Assembly: GCF_900143095.1 (NCBI RefSeq)
Contig: NZ_FRDA01000012.1
Location: forward strand, 116,281-180,280
Origin: Pseudomonas asturiensis
Lineage (GTDB): Bacteria; Pseudomonadota; Gammaproteobacteria; Pseudomonadales; Pseudomonadaceae
DNA: 64,000 bases
Direction: 5' to 3'
The notes beneath the pieces were generated by a model that had not been told where the DNA came from, did not search any database, and worked only from the letters and a program-made list of their open reading frames with translations. This document shows, piece by piece, positions 53,117 through 61,597 of the stretch; position 1 is the first letter of the stretch; each line of letters opens with the position of its first letter. Made by a program: the position numbers and the translations under genes.

Positions 53117-53812
53117 TCAGCCTCCGCACGCTTGCAGCGCGGTCTTGGACGCTTTTCGCGCCGGGTTGCCGACGTACAGGCCGTCGGCGTCGGTGTCTTT
53201 GAGCACCACCGCCCCGGCACCGACGAAGGTGCGTTCGGCGATGCGAATGCGATCGCGTAATACGGCGCCGACGCCGATGAACGCCTGCTCGCCGACCTGC
53301 CCTTCACCGCCCATGGCGACCTCGGCGGCCACGAAAGCGTGATCGGCAACCTGGCAGTGGTGGGAAATGTGCGCGCCACTGCGGATGATGCAATTGCTGC
53401 CAATGCGCGCGAACGGCTGGATGATCGCGTGTTCGTAAATCAACACGTTTTCGCCAATGTCCAGGTCCGGCCAGACACTGGCGCGGCTCGACACGTAGCT
53501 GACGAAATCGTAGCCCCTGCGCTTTGCCGCCTCGAAACGTTCACGACGCACGCCGTTGATCTGTTGGTAGCCCATGGGAATCAGCAAACGGTAATCACTG
53601 GGAGGGTAGTACGCTTCCAGGTGTTCGAAGGAAACCAGCGGCAGGCCTTCAAACGTAGGGCTGGTGATGTACGCCTGGTCGACGGTAAAGGCTGCGACTT
53701 GCCACGGCGTGTCGTGGCACAGGCAGTACCAGGCCAGGCTCGCGGAGCGCAGGTTGCCGAACACCACCACCGGACGGGTATCGTCCAGCGCGGTCTGATA
53801 AAAGTTACTCAC
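53117..53812 (-). CDS. NeuD/PglD-like sugar N-acyltransferase
   Basis: This 231-residue protein has a Rossmann-like N-terminus (TRPVVVFGNLRSASLAWY) and a C-terminal left-handed beta-helix of hexapeptide repeats (IGENVLIYEHAIIQPFARIG, then IRSGAHISHHCQVADHAFVA). The ISHHC segment carries the catalytic histidine. Such enzymes acylate the amino group of UDP-, GDP- or dTDP-linked 4-amino sugars. It begins with GTG at 53812, inside the end of the glycosyltransferase gene, and ends right before the BKACE start. Confidence 0.88.
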   Translation of the reverse strand: MSNFYQTALDDTRPVVVFGNLRSASLAWYCLCHDTPWQVAAFTVDQAYITSPTFEGLPLVSFEHLEAYYPPSDYRLLIPMGYQQINGVRRERFEAAKRRGYDFVSYVSSRASVWPDLDIGENVLIYEHAIIQPFARIGSNCIIRSGAHISHHCQVADHAFVAAEVAMGGEGQVGEQAFIGVGAVLRDRIRIAERTFVGAGAVVLKDTDADGLYVGNPARKASKTALQACGG

Positions 53813-55355
53813 AGGTCAGCCCTCGACGTTGCTGGAAGGAAACACTCGCCGCGTAGCAGGCGTCGATCAAGCCTTGGGTGGCGGCGGCACTTGAAAAATC
53901 CAGGCGCTCGAAGAAACGCTCTTTGAGCGCGGCACCGGCCTGGCTGCGCACCTCGGGTCGGGCGATCCAGTCTTCCAGCGTGGCAAAGTACTGATCGATG
54001 CCTTGCGCTGCAAATGGCCCCAGTTTGTCCCCGGCATCACCATCGCACAACGCCGCCACCGCCACGCCTTGCTCCATGGCCATTGCCACGGCGCCGCCAC
54101 CGCCCACCCGCGGCGGGTTCACAAAGATATCGCTCGCTGCCAGCCAGGCCTGCACCTGGGCTTGCGGAACGACGCGGTAGATCCTGGCATGGCGCGGCAA
54201 GCTGTGCATGGCAACGTTCTCGCCCACACCGACCAGCAGCCAGTGCGTATCGGGGTGACGATCAACCAGCGCAAGCATGCGCGCTTGCCACTCAGCGGTC
54301 AGTTCGACTTCGAGGCGATAACCGACAGAAATCAGCACAGTCGCGCCCGCGGGCAGGTTCAGCGAGGTAAGAGGCACCGCAGCGGCTTGCCCTACCGGCC
54401 AGAAACGGTAGGTGAACGGGTACGCAACAGGCGCCGGCAAGCCTTGCCAGCATGCCGCATCGGCTTGGGGATCCGCGCAAAGCCAGCAGTCGACCGGTGC
54501 CAGCGGAGGCAGGGCATGCACTGACAGGCCTAGCACCGGGTAGCGCTCATAGAGGCTGTGCACGAGGGGCGATATAAACCCGACAAACAGCACCACATCC
54601 GGGGCAAATGCATCGATGGCGTCCGACACCGATTGCAAGCGCCCATGCAGCGATAAATCCGGATTGGGCAAGGTGATCGGCGCCTCGCCTGCACGTTTGA
54701 GCTGCAAGGTCTGCGGCTGCGCGGCGACCGGAACCACGTATTCGTTGCCGCCGAGGTAGCTGCCGATCGCCGGTATAGCGTTTTCCTGGGCGGTGAAGGT
54801 ATGAATGTCGACAGATGCCTGGGCCAGTGCGCTCATCACATTAAGGGTGAACAGCGTGCCCCCGTGGTTGGGGTTGGCGATGTGCGGGGTATAAAGCGCA
54901 ATGCGCAGGCGTCGGGTGCCAGGGCGTGCTATGGGCCTGGCGGGAACAAGGCGTTGCGGTACGGCCAGTTGTGCGGCGATGAGACGTTGCAGGCGCAGTA
55001 CATCGACATTGCGCAGGCGGTCGATCATCTGCGTACGGTCGCTCGCTCGCGCCAAGGCGTTGTGCCAGGCCAGCCCCAGCAGGCTCATCAAGGCATCGGC
55101 AGGCCAGCTCGCGTCAGCTTGCGCGCCTTGCCGGGCATACCAGAGCGGGTCTTTGGTCAAATCGGCAAGTACCGAACACCGCAACCATTCTGCCTGGCCA
55201 GTTTCGACTTCAAGCGCCGTAATGCGCTGGACCATCTGCGCCCGCGCATCGCCTGACAACTCACCGACGTATTTGCACAGCCGTTGCCACAGCAGGGACG
55301 AATGCGCTGCACGCTTAACGGTTTCCAATGCATCCAGTGCCAACGTCAGTTCCAT
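53805..55355 (-). CDS. Glycosyltransferase, first gene of the glycan operon
   Basis: This 516-residue protein has an N-terminal helical domain of about 130 residues (MELTLALDALETVKRAAHSS at the start). The GT-B region that follows begins RRLRIALYTPHIANPNHGGT. Its nucleotide-binding half contains ISVGYRLEVEL, THWLLVGVGENVAMHSL and DIFVNPPRVGGGGAVAMAMEQG. The N-terminal helical domain resembles those of protein O-glycosyltransferases rather than lipid-linked ones, so direct protein glycosylation is possible. ATG 55355 gives MELTL; the 18 codons before it are not used. It is divergent from the DUF4214/RTX gene. Confidence 0.8.
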   Translation of the reverse strand: MELTLALDALETVKRAAHSSLLWQRLCKYVGELSGDARAQMVQRITALEVETGQAEWLRCSVLADLTKDPLWYARQGAQADASWPADALMSLLGLAWHNALARASDRTQMIDRLRNVDVLRLQRLIAAQLAVPQRLVPARPIARPGTRRLRIALYTPHIANPNHGGTLFTLNVMSALAQASVDIHTFTAQENAIPAIGSYLGGNEYVVPVAAQPQTLQLKRAGEAPITLPNPDLSLHGRLQSVSDAIDAFAPDVVLFVGFISPLVHSLYERYPVLGLSVHALPPLAPVDCWLCADPQADAACWQGLPAPVAYPFTYRFWPVGQAAAVPLTSLNLPAGATVLISVGYRLEVELTAEWQARMLALVDRHPDTHWLLVGVGENVAMHSLPRHARIYRVVPQAQVQAWLAASDIFVNPPRVGGGGAVAMAMEQGVAVAALCDGDAGDKLGPFAAQGIDQYFATLEDWIARPEVRSQAGAALKERFFERLDFSSAAATQGLIDACYAASVSFQQRRGLTCE

Positions 55356-55465
55356 GGTGCCTAAAGCCTTAGTGCCGCGAAGGAAGGGTGCAGACGACGC
55401 AGTGTACAAGGCTGCCCCGGCGACCTTTCAAGTCTTTTTAAGCGGCCAATCCTGGCGCTTGAAAA

Positions 55466-55924
55466 TATTTGGCTGATCCATCCAGTCTGGCCTGTTGGGC
55501 CAACGAGGTCGCTGCGGCGGATGGCAGCTTCGCCACAGTGGTTGTTGGATTCTCGGCATCTGCGCAATTCAGGTCGCTATACGGCTCGATGAGTGCCGAC
55601 CAGGTGATCAGCGAGCTACGCCAACCTGTTCAATCGCCAACCGCACGCCCCACGCCTGGCCACTGCAGCAACAACTGGACGACGGCGTCGTGCATCAGCC
55701 GCACATTGTGCTGTTCGGTGAGCAAACCAGCGACGCCACGACCCGGATGCCGCGACACTGGGTGAAGGCAGCACACATCGTCCAGGACTCCTCGGCCAGC
55801 ACGACCCTCGCGATAAGACGACAGCGTGATCAAATTCTCAGACCTGGTCGATCTGACCAACACAGTCGCCATCAGCGAGATAGTGGCGTCAGGCCATGTC
55901 GCAGATATTCCGCAGGCCTTGTAA
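55466..55924 (+). pseudogene. Decayed, internally deleted copy of the DUF4214/RsaA-like gene
   Basis: 55469 onward encodes DPSSLACWANEVAAADGSF and GFSASAQFRSLYG, matching the DUF4214 start of the intact gene. A frameshift follows, but the nucleotides at 55617-55642 still match it almost base for base (TACGCCAACCTGTTCAATCG). QLDDGVVHQPHIVLFGEQTS comes next in another frame. After about 580 missing codons, IVQDSSAS and DSVIKFSDLVDL match its C-terminal secretion signal, ending at the TAA at 55922-55924. The upstream first 20 or so residues are lost. It is a tandem duplicate that has decayed. Confidence 0.8.
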
Positions 55925-56102
55925 TAGAGCGCCTGCGTGTCACTGAGCTCGATGACTGGAGAAGCCGCTGCCCGCAAAAGCATTGGTTTTACTGGTCTTG
56001 GAGCTGATAAAAATTATTTTTCACACAAGATATTTCTCGAATCTCATGCTAGAAGTAGCGTATCAATCGAGCATTCCGCGACGTTGTGATGGAGTCTTAA
56101 CG

Positions 56103-58346
56103 ATGGCTGCTTCAGCGTATTTTGATCAGATTCAACAAATCTACCTTGCTTACCTCGGACGTCCGGCTGACCCCGACGGTCTGGACTACTGGGCCAACCA
56201 GGTAGATGCCGAAGGCGGCAGTCTCGCCGGGGTCATCGGCGGGTTTTCGGCGTCGGCAGAATCCGCTGCGCTGTACGGCCAACTGACCACTGATCAGGTG
56301 ATCACCGCTATCTACGCCAACCTGTTCAATCGTCAACCTGACGCTGCCGGTCTGGCTTACTGGAAGCAGCAACTGGACGACGGCGCAGTGCCCCAGGCAC
56401 AAGCCGCCCAGGCCATCCTGTTTGGCGCCCTGACGAGCGACGTCACGGCGGTGGCCAACAAGCTGACAGTCGCCAAAGCCTTTACAGCGCAGGTCGATAC
56501 CTCCGCAGAGCTCAGCGGCTACGGTGGCAGCGCCTCCCTGGACTACGCCCGCTCGTTCCTTAAAACCGTTGGCGCAGATGCCGCTTCGTTACAAGCGGCG
56601 ACCAACAGCCTGAGCACCGCCGTGGCCATCGCCACCGGCACCCAGACCACACCAAGCGGCCAAACCTTCACCCTGACTGCTGGCGTTGACACCATCAGCG
56701 GCACGGCCTCGGCTGACACCATTCGCTCCACGCTGAATGGCGCCTTTTCCTCCGGTGACTCGATCAATGGCGGCGGTGGCAACGACACGCTGCTGGTGAC
56801 TGGCGCGTCGCAGATAGTGACCTCAGGCATCACCGTCACCAATGTCGAGACAGCCTCTCTCACCACCGGCGGTACGCTGACCGTCGACACGACCACGTGG
56901 ACCGGCCTGACCCACCTGACGACCTCCAGCCAAGGCTACGCCACCGTTACAGCGGGCAGCAGCACGGTGATCAATGCCACTGTGGAGAACATGGCCAATA
57001 CGAGCCTGACGTTCCAGGGTGGATCGGATGTGACCGTCAACGCCCGTGGGCCAAGTGGCGCAGAAATTCTAATAGGCAACGTTATCGCCCCGACGGGTGC
57101 CGTAGACGTCACCCACATCGCTATCGACACGACTCCGATGGGTACGATCAGTGTGGCCGGTGGCACCACTGTCCATGTGACCCAGGGCGCTGAAAACGCA
57201 GTCAACACCACCGCCCGCCTTGGCAGCGTCTACGTGCAGGGCAGCGCCGATACCACCTCGGTGATCGTCGACAATGCCGCTGCCGTCACGGCAAGCGCGC
57301 TCGTCGCAGGTATCACCAAGGCAGACGTGCGGATCAGCGATGACTCACAGGGGGCCAATACTCCAGGCACGATCACGAACATCACGATTAACAACTACAC
57401 GTCTGCCTTTATCGCAGACAACGCCTTGACCAACCTGACCCTCAAGGGCGGTTCAGGCAACATCATCATTGATAACAGCGGACTGAACACCCCGACCAAC
57501 ACCACCCTCAACCTCTCCATCAATGGTCTTACCGGCGGCACGCTGGACGACACCGACATCTACCAGACACTGAACATCACCACCACGGGCACAGCGTCCA
57601 CGCTGGCCAATAACACCTTTGGCGGCCTTCAGCATCTGACGCTCAACGGCACTCAGGTATTGACCCTGAACTCCACGGCGGGCTTGTCGGCCATTCAAGA
57701 CGTGACAGTCAGCGGCGCAGCAGGGCTGACTGCCAGCTTCAACTCTTCGACGCTGTCAAAGATCGACGCAAGCTCGACCAGCGGTAATATGACCATTGGC
57801 ATCAACGGCGCCTCAGGAGCTATCGACTACAAAGGCGGCTCAGGTGTCGACACGCTCACCATCGGCAGTGGTTCAGGGACGATCAGCACTGGGGCGGGCA
57901 ATGACATTGTCAACGTGGGGGCTATCAACGCTCCGCTGAACATTGATGTTGGCACAGGCACCGACCGGATCAACCTGACCGCTGCGTCCACCTCAGCAAC
58001 GGCAATTGCCAAAGTCACCGGGCTGGGTAATGGCGACATTATCAGCTTCGCCGGGGCGTTGGGCGGCGCAACGGGTGTTTCAACGCAGACGAGTTTGTCC
58101 GGGCCAGTGACGACGCAAGCCTCCCTCCAGGAGTATCTGGATGCCGCTACGGCTGGGGATGGCAGCGGGAACACAGTACTCAGTTGGTTCCAGTACTCGG
58201 GTAATACTTACATCGTCCAAGACAGCTCAGCCAGCGCCACCTTCTCGGCAGGTCATGACAGCGTGATCGAATTGACGGGGCAGCAAACGCTAACTGGGGC
58301 CTCCATTGCCAGTGGTATTGTGACGCTACCCACCTTGCCTGCATAA
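56103..58346 (+). CDS. Large DUF4214/RTX protein with RsaA-like C-terminal secretion signal
   Basis: This 747-residue protein has no N-terminal signal peptide and no cysteine. It starts MAASAYFDQIQQIYLAYLGR. Two DUF4214 units lie at about residues 5-130 (GRPADPDGLDYWANQV and NRQPDAAGLAYWKQQLDDG). A Thr/Ser/Ala/Asn-rich beta-repeat region carries two calcium-binding RTX-like motifs, INGGGGNDTLLV and STGAGNDIVNVG. The last ~70 residues (QEYLDAATAGDGSGNTVLSW, then YSGNTYIVQDSSASATF) are strikingly like the C-terminal type I signal of Caulobacter RsaA as I remember it. It is probably an S-layer-like or adhesin-like type I secreted protein. ATG 56103 has GGAG eight bases upstream. No transporter lies in the window. 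Confidence 0.8.
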   Translation: MAASAYFDQIQQIYLAYLGRPADPDGLDYWANQVDAEGGSLAGVIGGFSASAESAALYGQLTTDQVITAIYANLFNRQPDAAGLAYWKQQLDDGAVPQAQAAQAILFGALTSDVTAVANKLTVAKAFTAQVDTSAELSGYGGSASLDYARSFLKTVGADAASLQAATNSLSTAVAIATGTQTTPSGQTFTLTAGVDTISGTASADTIRSTLNGAFSSGDSINGGGGNDTLLVTGASQIVTSGITVTNVETASLTTGGTLTVDTTTWTGLTHLTTSSQGYATVTAGSSTVINATVENMANTSLTFQGGSDVTVNARGPSGAEILIGNVIAPTGAVDVTHIAIDTTPMGTISVAGGTTVHVTQGAENAVNTTARLGSVYVQGSADTTSVIVDNAAAVTASALVAGITKADVRISDDSQGANTPGTITNITINNYTSAFIADNALTNLTLKGGSGNIIIDNSGLNTPTNTTLNLSINGLTGGTLDDTDIYQTLNITTTGTASTLANNTFGGLQHLTLNGTQVLTLNSTAGLSAIQDVTVSGAAGLTASFNSSTLSKIDASSTSGNMTIGINGASGAIDYKGGSGVDTLTIGSGSGTISTGAGNDIVNVGAINAPLNIDVGTGTDRINLTAASTSATAIAKVTGLGNGDIISFAGALGGATGVSTQTSLSGPVTTQASLQEYLDAATAGDGSGNTVLSWFQYSGNTYIVQDSSASATFSAGHDSVIELTGQQTLTGASIASGIVTLPTLPA

Positions 58347-58397
58347 CTCCCGTTGCAGCATCGGCGTATCGAGATAACCGGTATCGCCGACCGAAAG

Positions 58398-58432
58398 AAA
58401 AAACCGCTGCTCAAACAGGCAGCGGTTTTTTT
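58398..58432. terminator. Terminator after the RsaA-like gene
   Basis: A-run, CCGCTGC (58404-58410), 8-nt loop, GCAGCGG (58419-58425), then seven T. It is symmetrical. Confidence 0.9.
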
Positions 58433-58701
58433 ATGTCTCACCCAGGACATGTGGGCTGCCCGCCGGCAAACCAGTGGGTGGATGTACTCCAACGGCTAAT
58501 CCGTTTTCATACGCAAACGAATTCCGGACAACGCCGGTATCGCTCCTTTCAATCTCTACAGAGTAGGCTCCGCACGCAATGTTCCCGCATTTTGGACGGC
58601 TGTAAATAATGACAAATTTACTCGGCAACGCGGCGTTTCTCGCTGCGCTACTTCTGGTCGATTACGATCTGCCACGCATGACAAGCTGAGTAGGCGCGCC
58701 G

Positions 58702-59424
58702 CTATTGATCAAGCCGGAATTCGACCGTTGCGCCTAAGGCCTCCAGCTTGTCGCGCAATGGGCGCAGTTGACGTCTTGTGCCACTCCCGGCCTTGAGTTC
58801 AGACGCGTCGGCAAGTCTCAGTACTTCCTTCAATGACAACTCGCTCCCTTTGCTGACTAGCTGAACGACCTTGAGCTTATGGAGACCCAAGGCAATAACG
58901 ATCAATTCGCCGCTTTCATAATCAGCCGGATCATAGGCACTGATTTCGGGTGTCAATTGCTCCAGGTGCTCTGCTTCCTGACGCGCGTCGATTACTTCCC
59001 GCCAGTACTGATGCGCAGAGCCGATCTCGGCCATGATCAAGCGATTGAATTGGGCGGCGTCATGATTCACTTCTGCCAATGCTTCCAGCAAACGGCGAAA
59101 AACCATAAGGCTCGGTGCTATCTGTATTGCGTCCCACCGACCTGCTCCATGGACTGCGGTATAGACGGGATAGCCGCTTGGAGCTTCGGTCGCGGCAATA
59201 AAAACCGGGTCATCCAGGCCAGTCATTGCAAGGACATACCAGTCGGGATTCCATTCGCCTTCAGTTTGGGATACCAGGCTTTCGCCGGTATTCCCGTGGG
59301 TCCGGAAGCCAGCCTGAAAATCATCAAGACGATCCAGTTTGGCATAGTGCGTGGGTAAAAGAAGATCACCCACAACGATGCCATTGATAAGAAACTGTCG
59401 GATGTCTTCGTGGGCCAAATTCAT
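58702..59424 (-). CDS. SUKH-like/ribosomal L7-L12 C-domain-like fusion protein
   Basis: In this 240-residue protein the first ~130 residues resemble SMI1/KNR4 (SUKH) immunity-type folds (WNPDWYVLAMTGLDDPVFIA, GAGRWDAIQIAPSLMVFRRL). The last ~70 (LHKLKVVQLVSKGSELSLKE, then LRPLRDKLEALGATVEFRL) resemble the L7/L12 C-terminal domain, with its KLKVV and SLKEV segments. SUKH proteins often act as immunity or regulatory partners of toxins. No toxin gene is nearby. The assignments are from motif look only, and an unrelated family is possible. Confidence 0.55.
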   Translation of the reverse strand: MNLAHEDIRQFLINGIVVGDLLLPTHYAKLDRLDDFQAGFRTHGNTGESLVSQTEGEWNPDWYVLAMTGLDDPVFIAATEAPSGYPVYTAVHGAGRWDAIQIAPSLMVFRRLLEALAEVNHDAAQFNRLIMAEIGSAHQYWREVIDARQEAEHLEQLTPEISAYDPADYESGELIVIALGLHKLKVVQLVSKGSELSLKEVLRLADASELKAGSGTRRQLRPLRDKLEALGATVEFRLDQ

Positions 59425-59515
59425 ACGTCGATAGGTCTCCCTATGGGGGGCTCGTGCACACTAGCGGCATAAGCATCTCCCGGCAATCATCGGTCTTAGC
59501 CTATAGTTGCCTGAG

Positions 59516-59962
59516 TCAGGTGTCGCTCAAGCACATGGAGTGGGTGGCATCGTCATGATCTATTCGCATAAAGCCACATTGCAGATAAAACGCGTCGCCC
59601 GCGCAGGTATCGGTGGCCAGACGCACGTTTTGAAAGCGCAGCGCTGCGTGCGCAACAAGCGCCTTTACCAGCGTCTGCCCCACGTGATGCCCTCTTGACG
59701 AAGCCCTGACGTAAACGCGTCGTAGCCTTGCCGTGTTCGTGTTGACGTACGGATCAACTGAAAGGCCTCCTATGCCTATGAGTTGCTGGTCTAAATACGC
59801 CGCTATAAGACATTCGCCGGGAGCATCGAAACGATTAGCCCCTGAGTGCCACTCGTCAATGAGGCGGGTAATAAACCTGAAACCCTCCCCAATCGCCTCT
59901 TTCTCTAGCACAAGAATTTGCGCGGGGAGATGGGTGATGTGTCGAATGTCTACTTGGCTCAT
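59516..59962 (-). CDS. GNAT-family N-acetyltransferase
   Basis: This 148-residue GNAT starts MSQVDIRHITHLPAQILVLE. It carries the beta-4 segment TARLRRVYVRASSRGHHVGQTL, an acetyl-CoA pyrophosphate loop of RxxGxG character (SRGHHVGQ), and the C-terminal YLQCGFMRIDHDD. ATG 59962 is chosen because the 50 codons before it look non-coding. Substrate is unknown. The next gene on the same strand lies just upstream (59994-60764), so both may be in one transcript. Confidence 0.8.
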   Translation of the reverse strand: MSQVDIRHITHLPAQILVLEKEAIGEGFRFITRLIDEWHSGANRFDAPGECLIAAYLDQQLIGIGGLSVDPYVNTNTARLRRVYVRASSRGHHVGQTLVKALVAHAALRFQNVRLATDTCAGDAFYLQCGFMRIDHDDATHSMCLSDT

Positions 59963-59993
59963 GTATTGCCCTGGATTTGGTGAATGCAATAAG

Positions 59994-60764
59994 TCACCAG
60001 ACAATGGGGGTGTCGTCCCAGGCCCAGAAAGTCCCGCTGTCGGCCGCCCCATGTCCGCCCACCAACTCAAGAATGCGTTCCGCCGAAAAAGCCGGTTCGA
60101 ACAGTTGCCCATCAGGCACGTTCGCCTGGAAAGGCTGAGACAGCTCCGTGTCAGTGGTGCCTGGGTGTATCGCCAGGACAGTGGAGGCAGGATTCAAGCG
60201 TTTCAGCTCGATACTGGCCGTGTGCAGCAACTGGTTGAGCGCCGCTTTGCTGGCTCTGTAGCTGTACCAGCCACCCAATCGGTTGTCGCCAATAGAGCCA
60301 ACCCTCGCGGAGAGCGCCGCGAAAGTAGAGGGTTGTTTGCGTAACAACGGGAGTAAGTGTTTAAGCAACAGAATCGGAGCAAAAGTATTGGTTGCAAAAC
60401 TCGCTTGCAGGCTCGCCAGCGTCAGTTGTGCCAGACCCTTTTCTGCTTTTGCGCCGTCCTGATGAAGAATGCCTAGCGCACTGATGACCAGATTCAGATG
60501 AGCACATCCTTTAAGCGTTTCGCTCACCAGTGCTTCGAGGGATTGCTCATTGCGCGCATCGCAGTCCACTCGTTTCAAGCGTTGGCCGTATTGCTCTCCA
60601 AGCTTTGCCAGTTCTGTGGAAGTGCTGGCTTTTCGCGCGACGGCCCATACCTGAGCTACGTCGTCGCGAGCAAGCAAGGCAGCGCACAGCGCCAGGCCGA
60701 TACCTCGGCTGGCTCCGCCGATCAGCACGTGAGCTTCGCTGTTCAGTTCGGGTATCAAACTCAT
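59994..60764 (-). CDS. SDR of the CsgA/C-factor type
   Basis: This 256-residue SDR has the glycine motif GGASRGIGLALC. It then has NLVISALGILHQDG in place of the usual NNAG, and a YSYRASKAALNQLLH active-site helix with Tyr and Lys. The catalytic Ser position reads ALSARVG. The look is that of C-factor-like SDRs found in many bacteria. ATG 60764 has AAGG seven bases upstream. It is followed by the GNAT gene on the same strand. Substrate is unknown. Confidence 0.83.
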   Translation of the reverse strand: MSLIPELNSEAHVLIGGASRGIGLALCAALLARDDVAQVWAVARKASTSTELAKLGEQYGQRLKRVDCDARNEQSLEALVSETLKGCAHLNLVISALGILHQDGAKAEKGLAQLTLASLQASFATNTFAPILLLKHLLPLLRKQPSTFAALSARVGSIGDNRLGGWYSYRASKAALNQLLHTASIELKRLNPASTVLAIHPGTTDTELSQPFQANVPDGQLFEPAFSAERILELVGGHGAADSGTFWAWDDTPIVW

Positions 60765-60910
60765 AAGGCACCTTGAGGAGCATGGCTGAAGTGTTTTTAT
60801 GACTTCGGAACAAGGCATGACGTTCAGGTGGACGACTTGTGACAAACGCACCTGACGAAAACGGCCTTAGGCTGAAGGCTCACCTTGGCGCTGAGCGATA
60901 GTCGGCCAAC

Positions 60911-61222
60911 TCAAACGCTGCCCTCACGTTCGATAACCAGAATCCGTGCTTCTCCACGAGGATGCGCAACATGTTCACATCCAACCCCTGCGAAAAACAC
61001 GTCGCCCACCTCCAGGGTCACGACGCGCTCGATGCCTGATTCGCGATAATGCATATCTACGCTACCGTCGAGGACGGCAAATACTTCCTCACCGTCGTTG
61101 ACATGCCACTTGTAGGGCTGGTCGGTCCAGTGCAGGCGCACGGTAGTTCCATCCATGTTGGCGATGTCATCAGCTCCCCAGGCGCGAGTGGCGGTGAAGT
61201 CTTTGCTACGGATAACTCTCAT
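60911..61222 (-). CDS. Single-domain cupin protein
   Basis: This 103-residue protein starts MRVIRSKDFTATRAWGADD. It has the cupin motifs WHVNDGEEVFAVLDGSVDMH (motif 1, with fewer His than usual) and VGDVFFAGVGCEHVAHPRGE (motif 2, with His). The metal site is therefore partly changed. Cupins of this size often act as small sugar or lyase-like enzymes or sensors. Its function is unknown. Confidence 0.78.
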   Translation of the reverse strand: MRVIRSKDFTATRAWGADDIANMDGTTVRLHWTDQPYKWHVNDGEEVFAVLDGSVDMHYRESGIERVVTLEVGDVFFAGVGCEHVAHPRGEARILVIEREGSV

Positions 61223-61539
61223 TGATCGCGGTTCTCAGACAGGTCGTAATGTCTGCCAATCTATCAGAACCTTTGCCCTCCTCACTGCTGACCGAAAAGA
61301 AGGCTGAACTGACGGGCCGTTGTTTGAAGGAAGCGAACTATCGCCAACGGCGGGTTTCAAGTTCACCCCATCGTACGATCAGCGGTTCAAAACATGGAGC
61401 GCTCGCCAGGATGCCTTTGCTTGATTGTCTGACAGAGACTTAGCAATGGTTTCAGAACTGTGGCGTCTGAGTCGCGAGGGGCGTTCGTTCTAGCATGCGC
61501 ACCCGTAATTGGCGCAGGCAATCCGGTAACACTGAGCGA
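61223..61539. other. Intergenic region
   Basis: This 317-bp region upstream of the MerR-type promoter has no supported gene or repeat. A short open frame at 61222-61443 is not accepted. Confidence 0.4.
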
Positions 61540-61570
61540 TTGACTCTCCTGTCAGGGGCAGGCTTTACCC
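61540..61570 (+). promoter_or_regulatory. MerR-type promoter with 19-bp spacer
   Basis: TTGACT (61540-61545), 19-bp spacer, TTACCC (61565-61570). The spacer carries the dyad CCTG/CAGG (61548-61551/61559-61562). It resembles the Bacillus BmrR/Mta promoters as I recall them, and lies about 30 bp before the quinone-reductase gene. Confidence 0.6.
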
Positions 61571-61597
61571 TCAGGGCTTCATGTTCAGGAATAAGTG

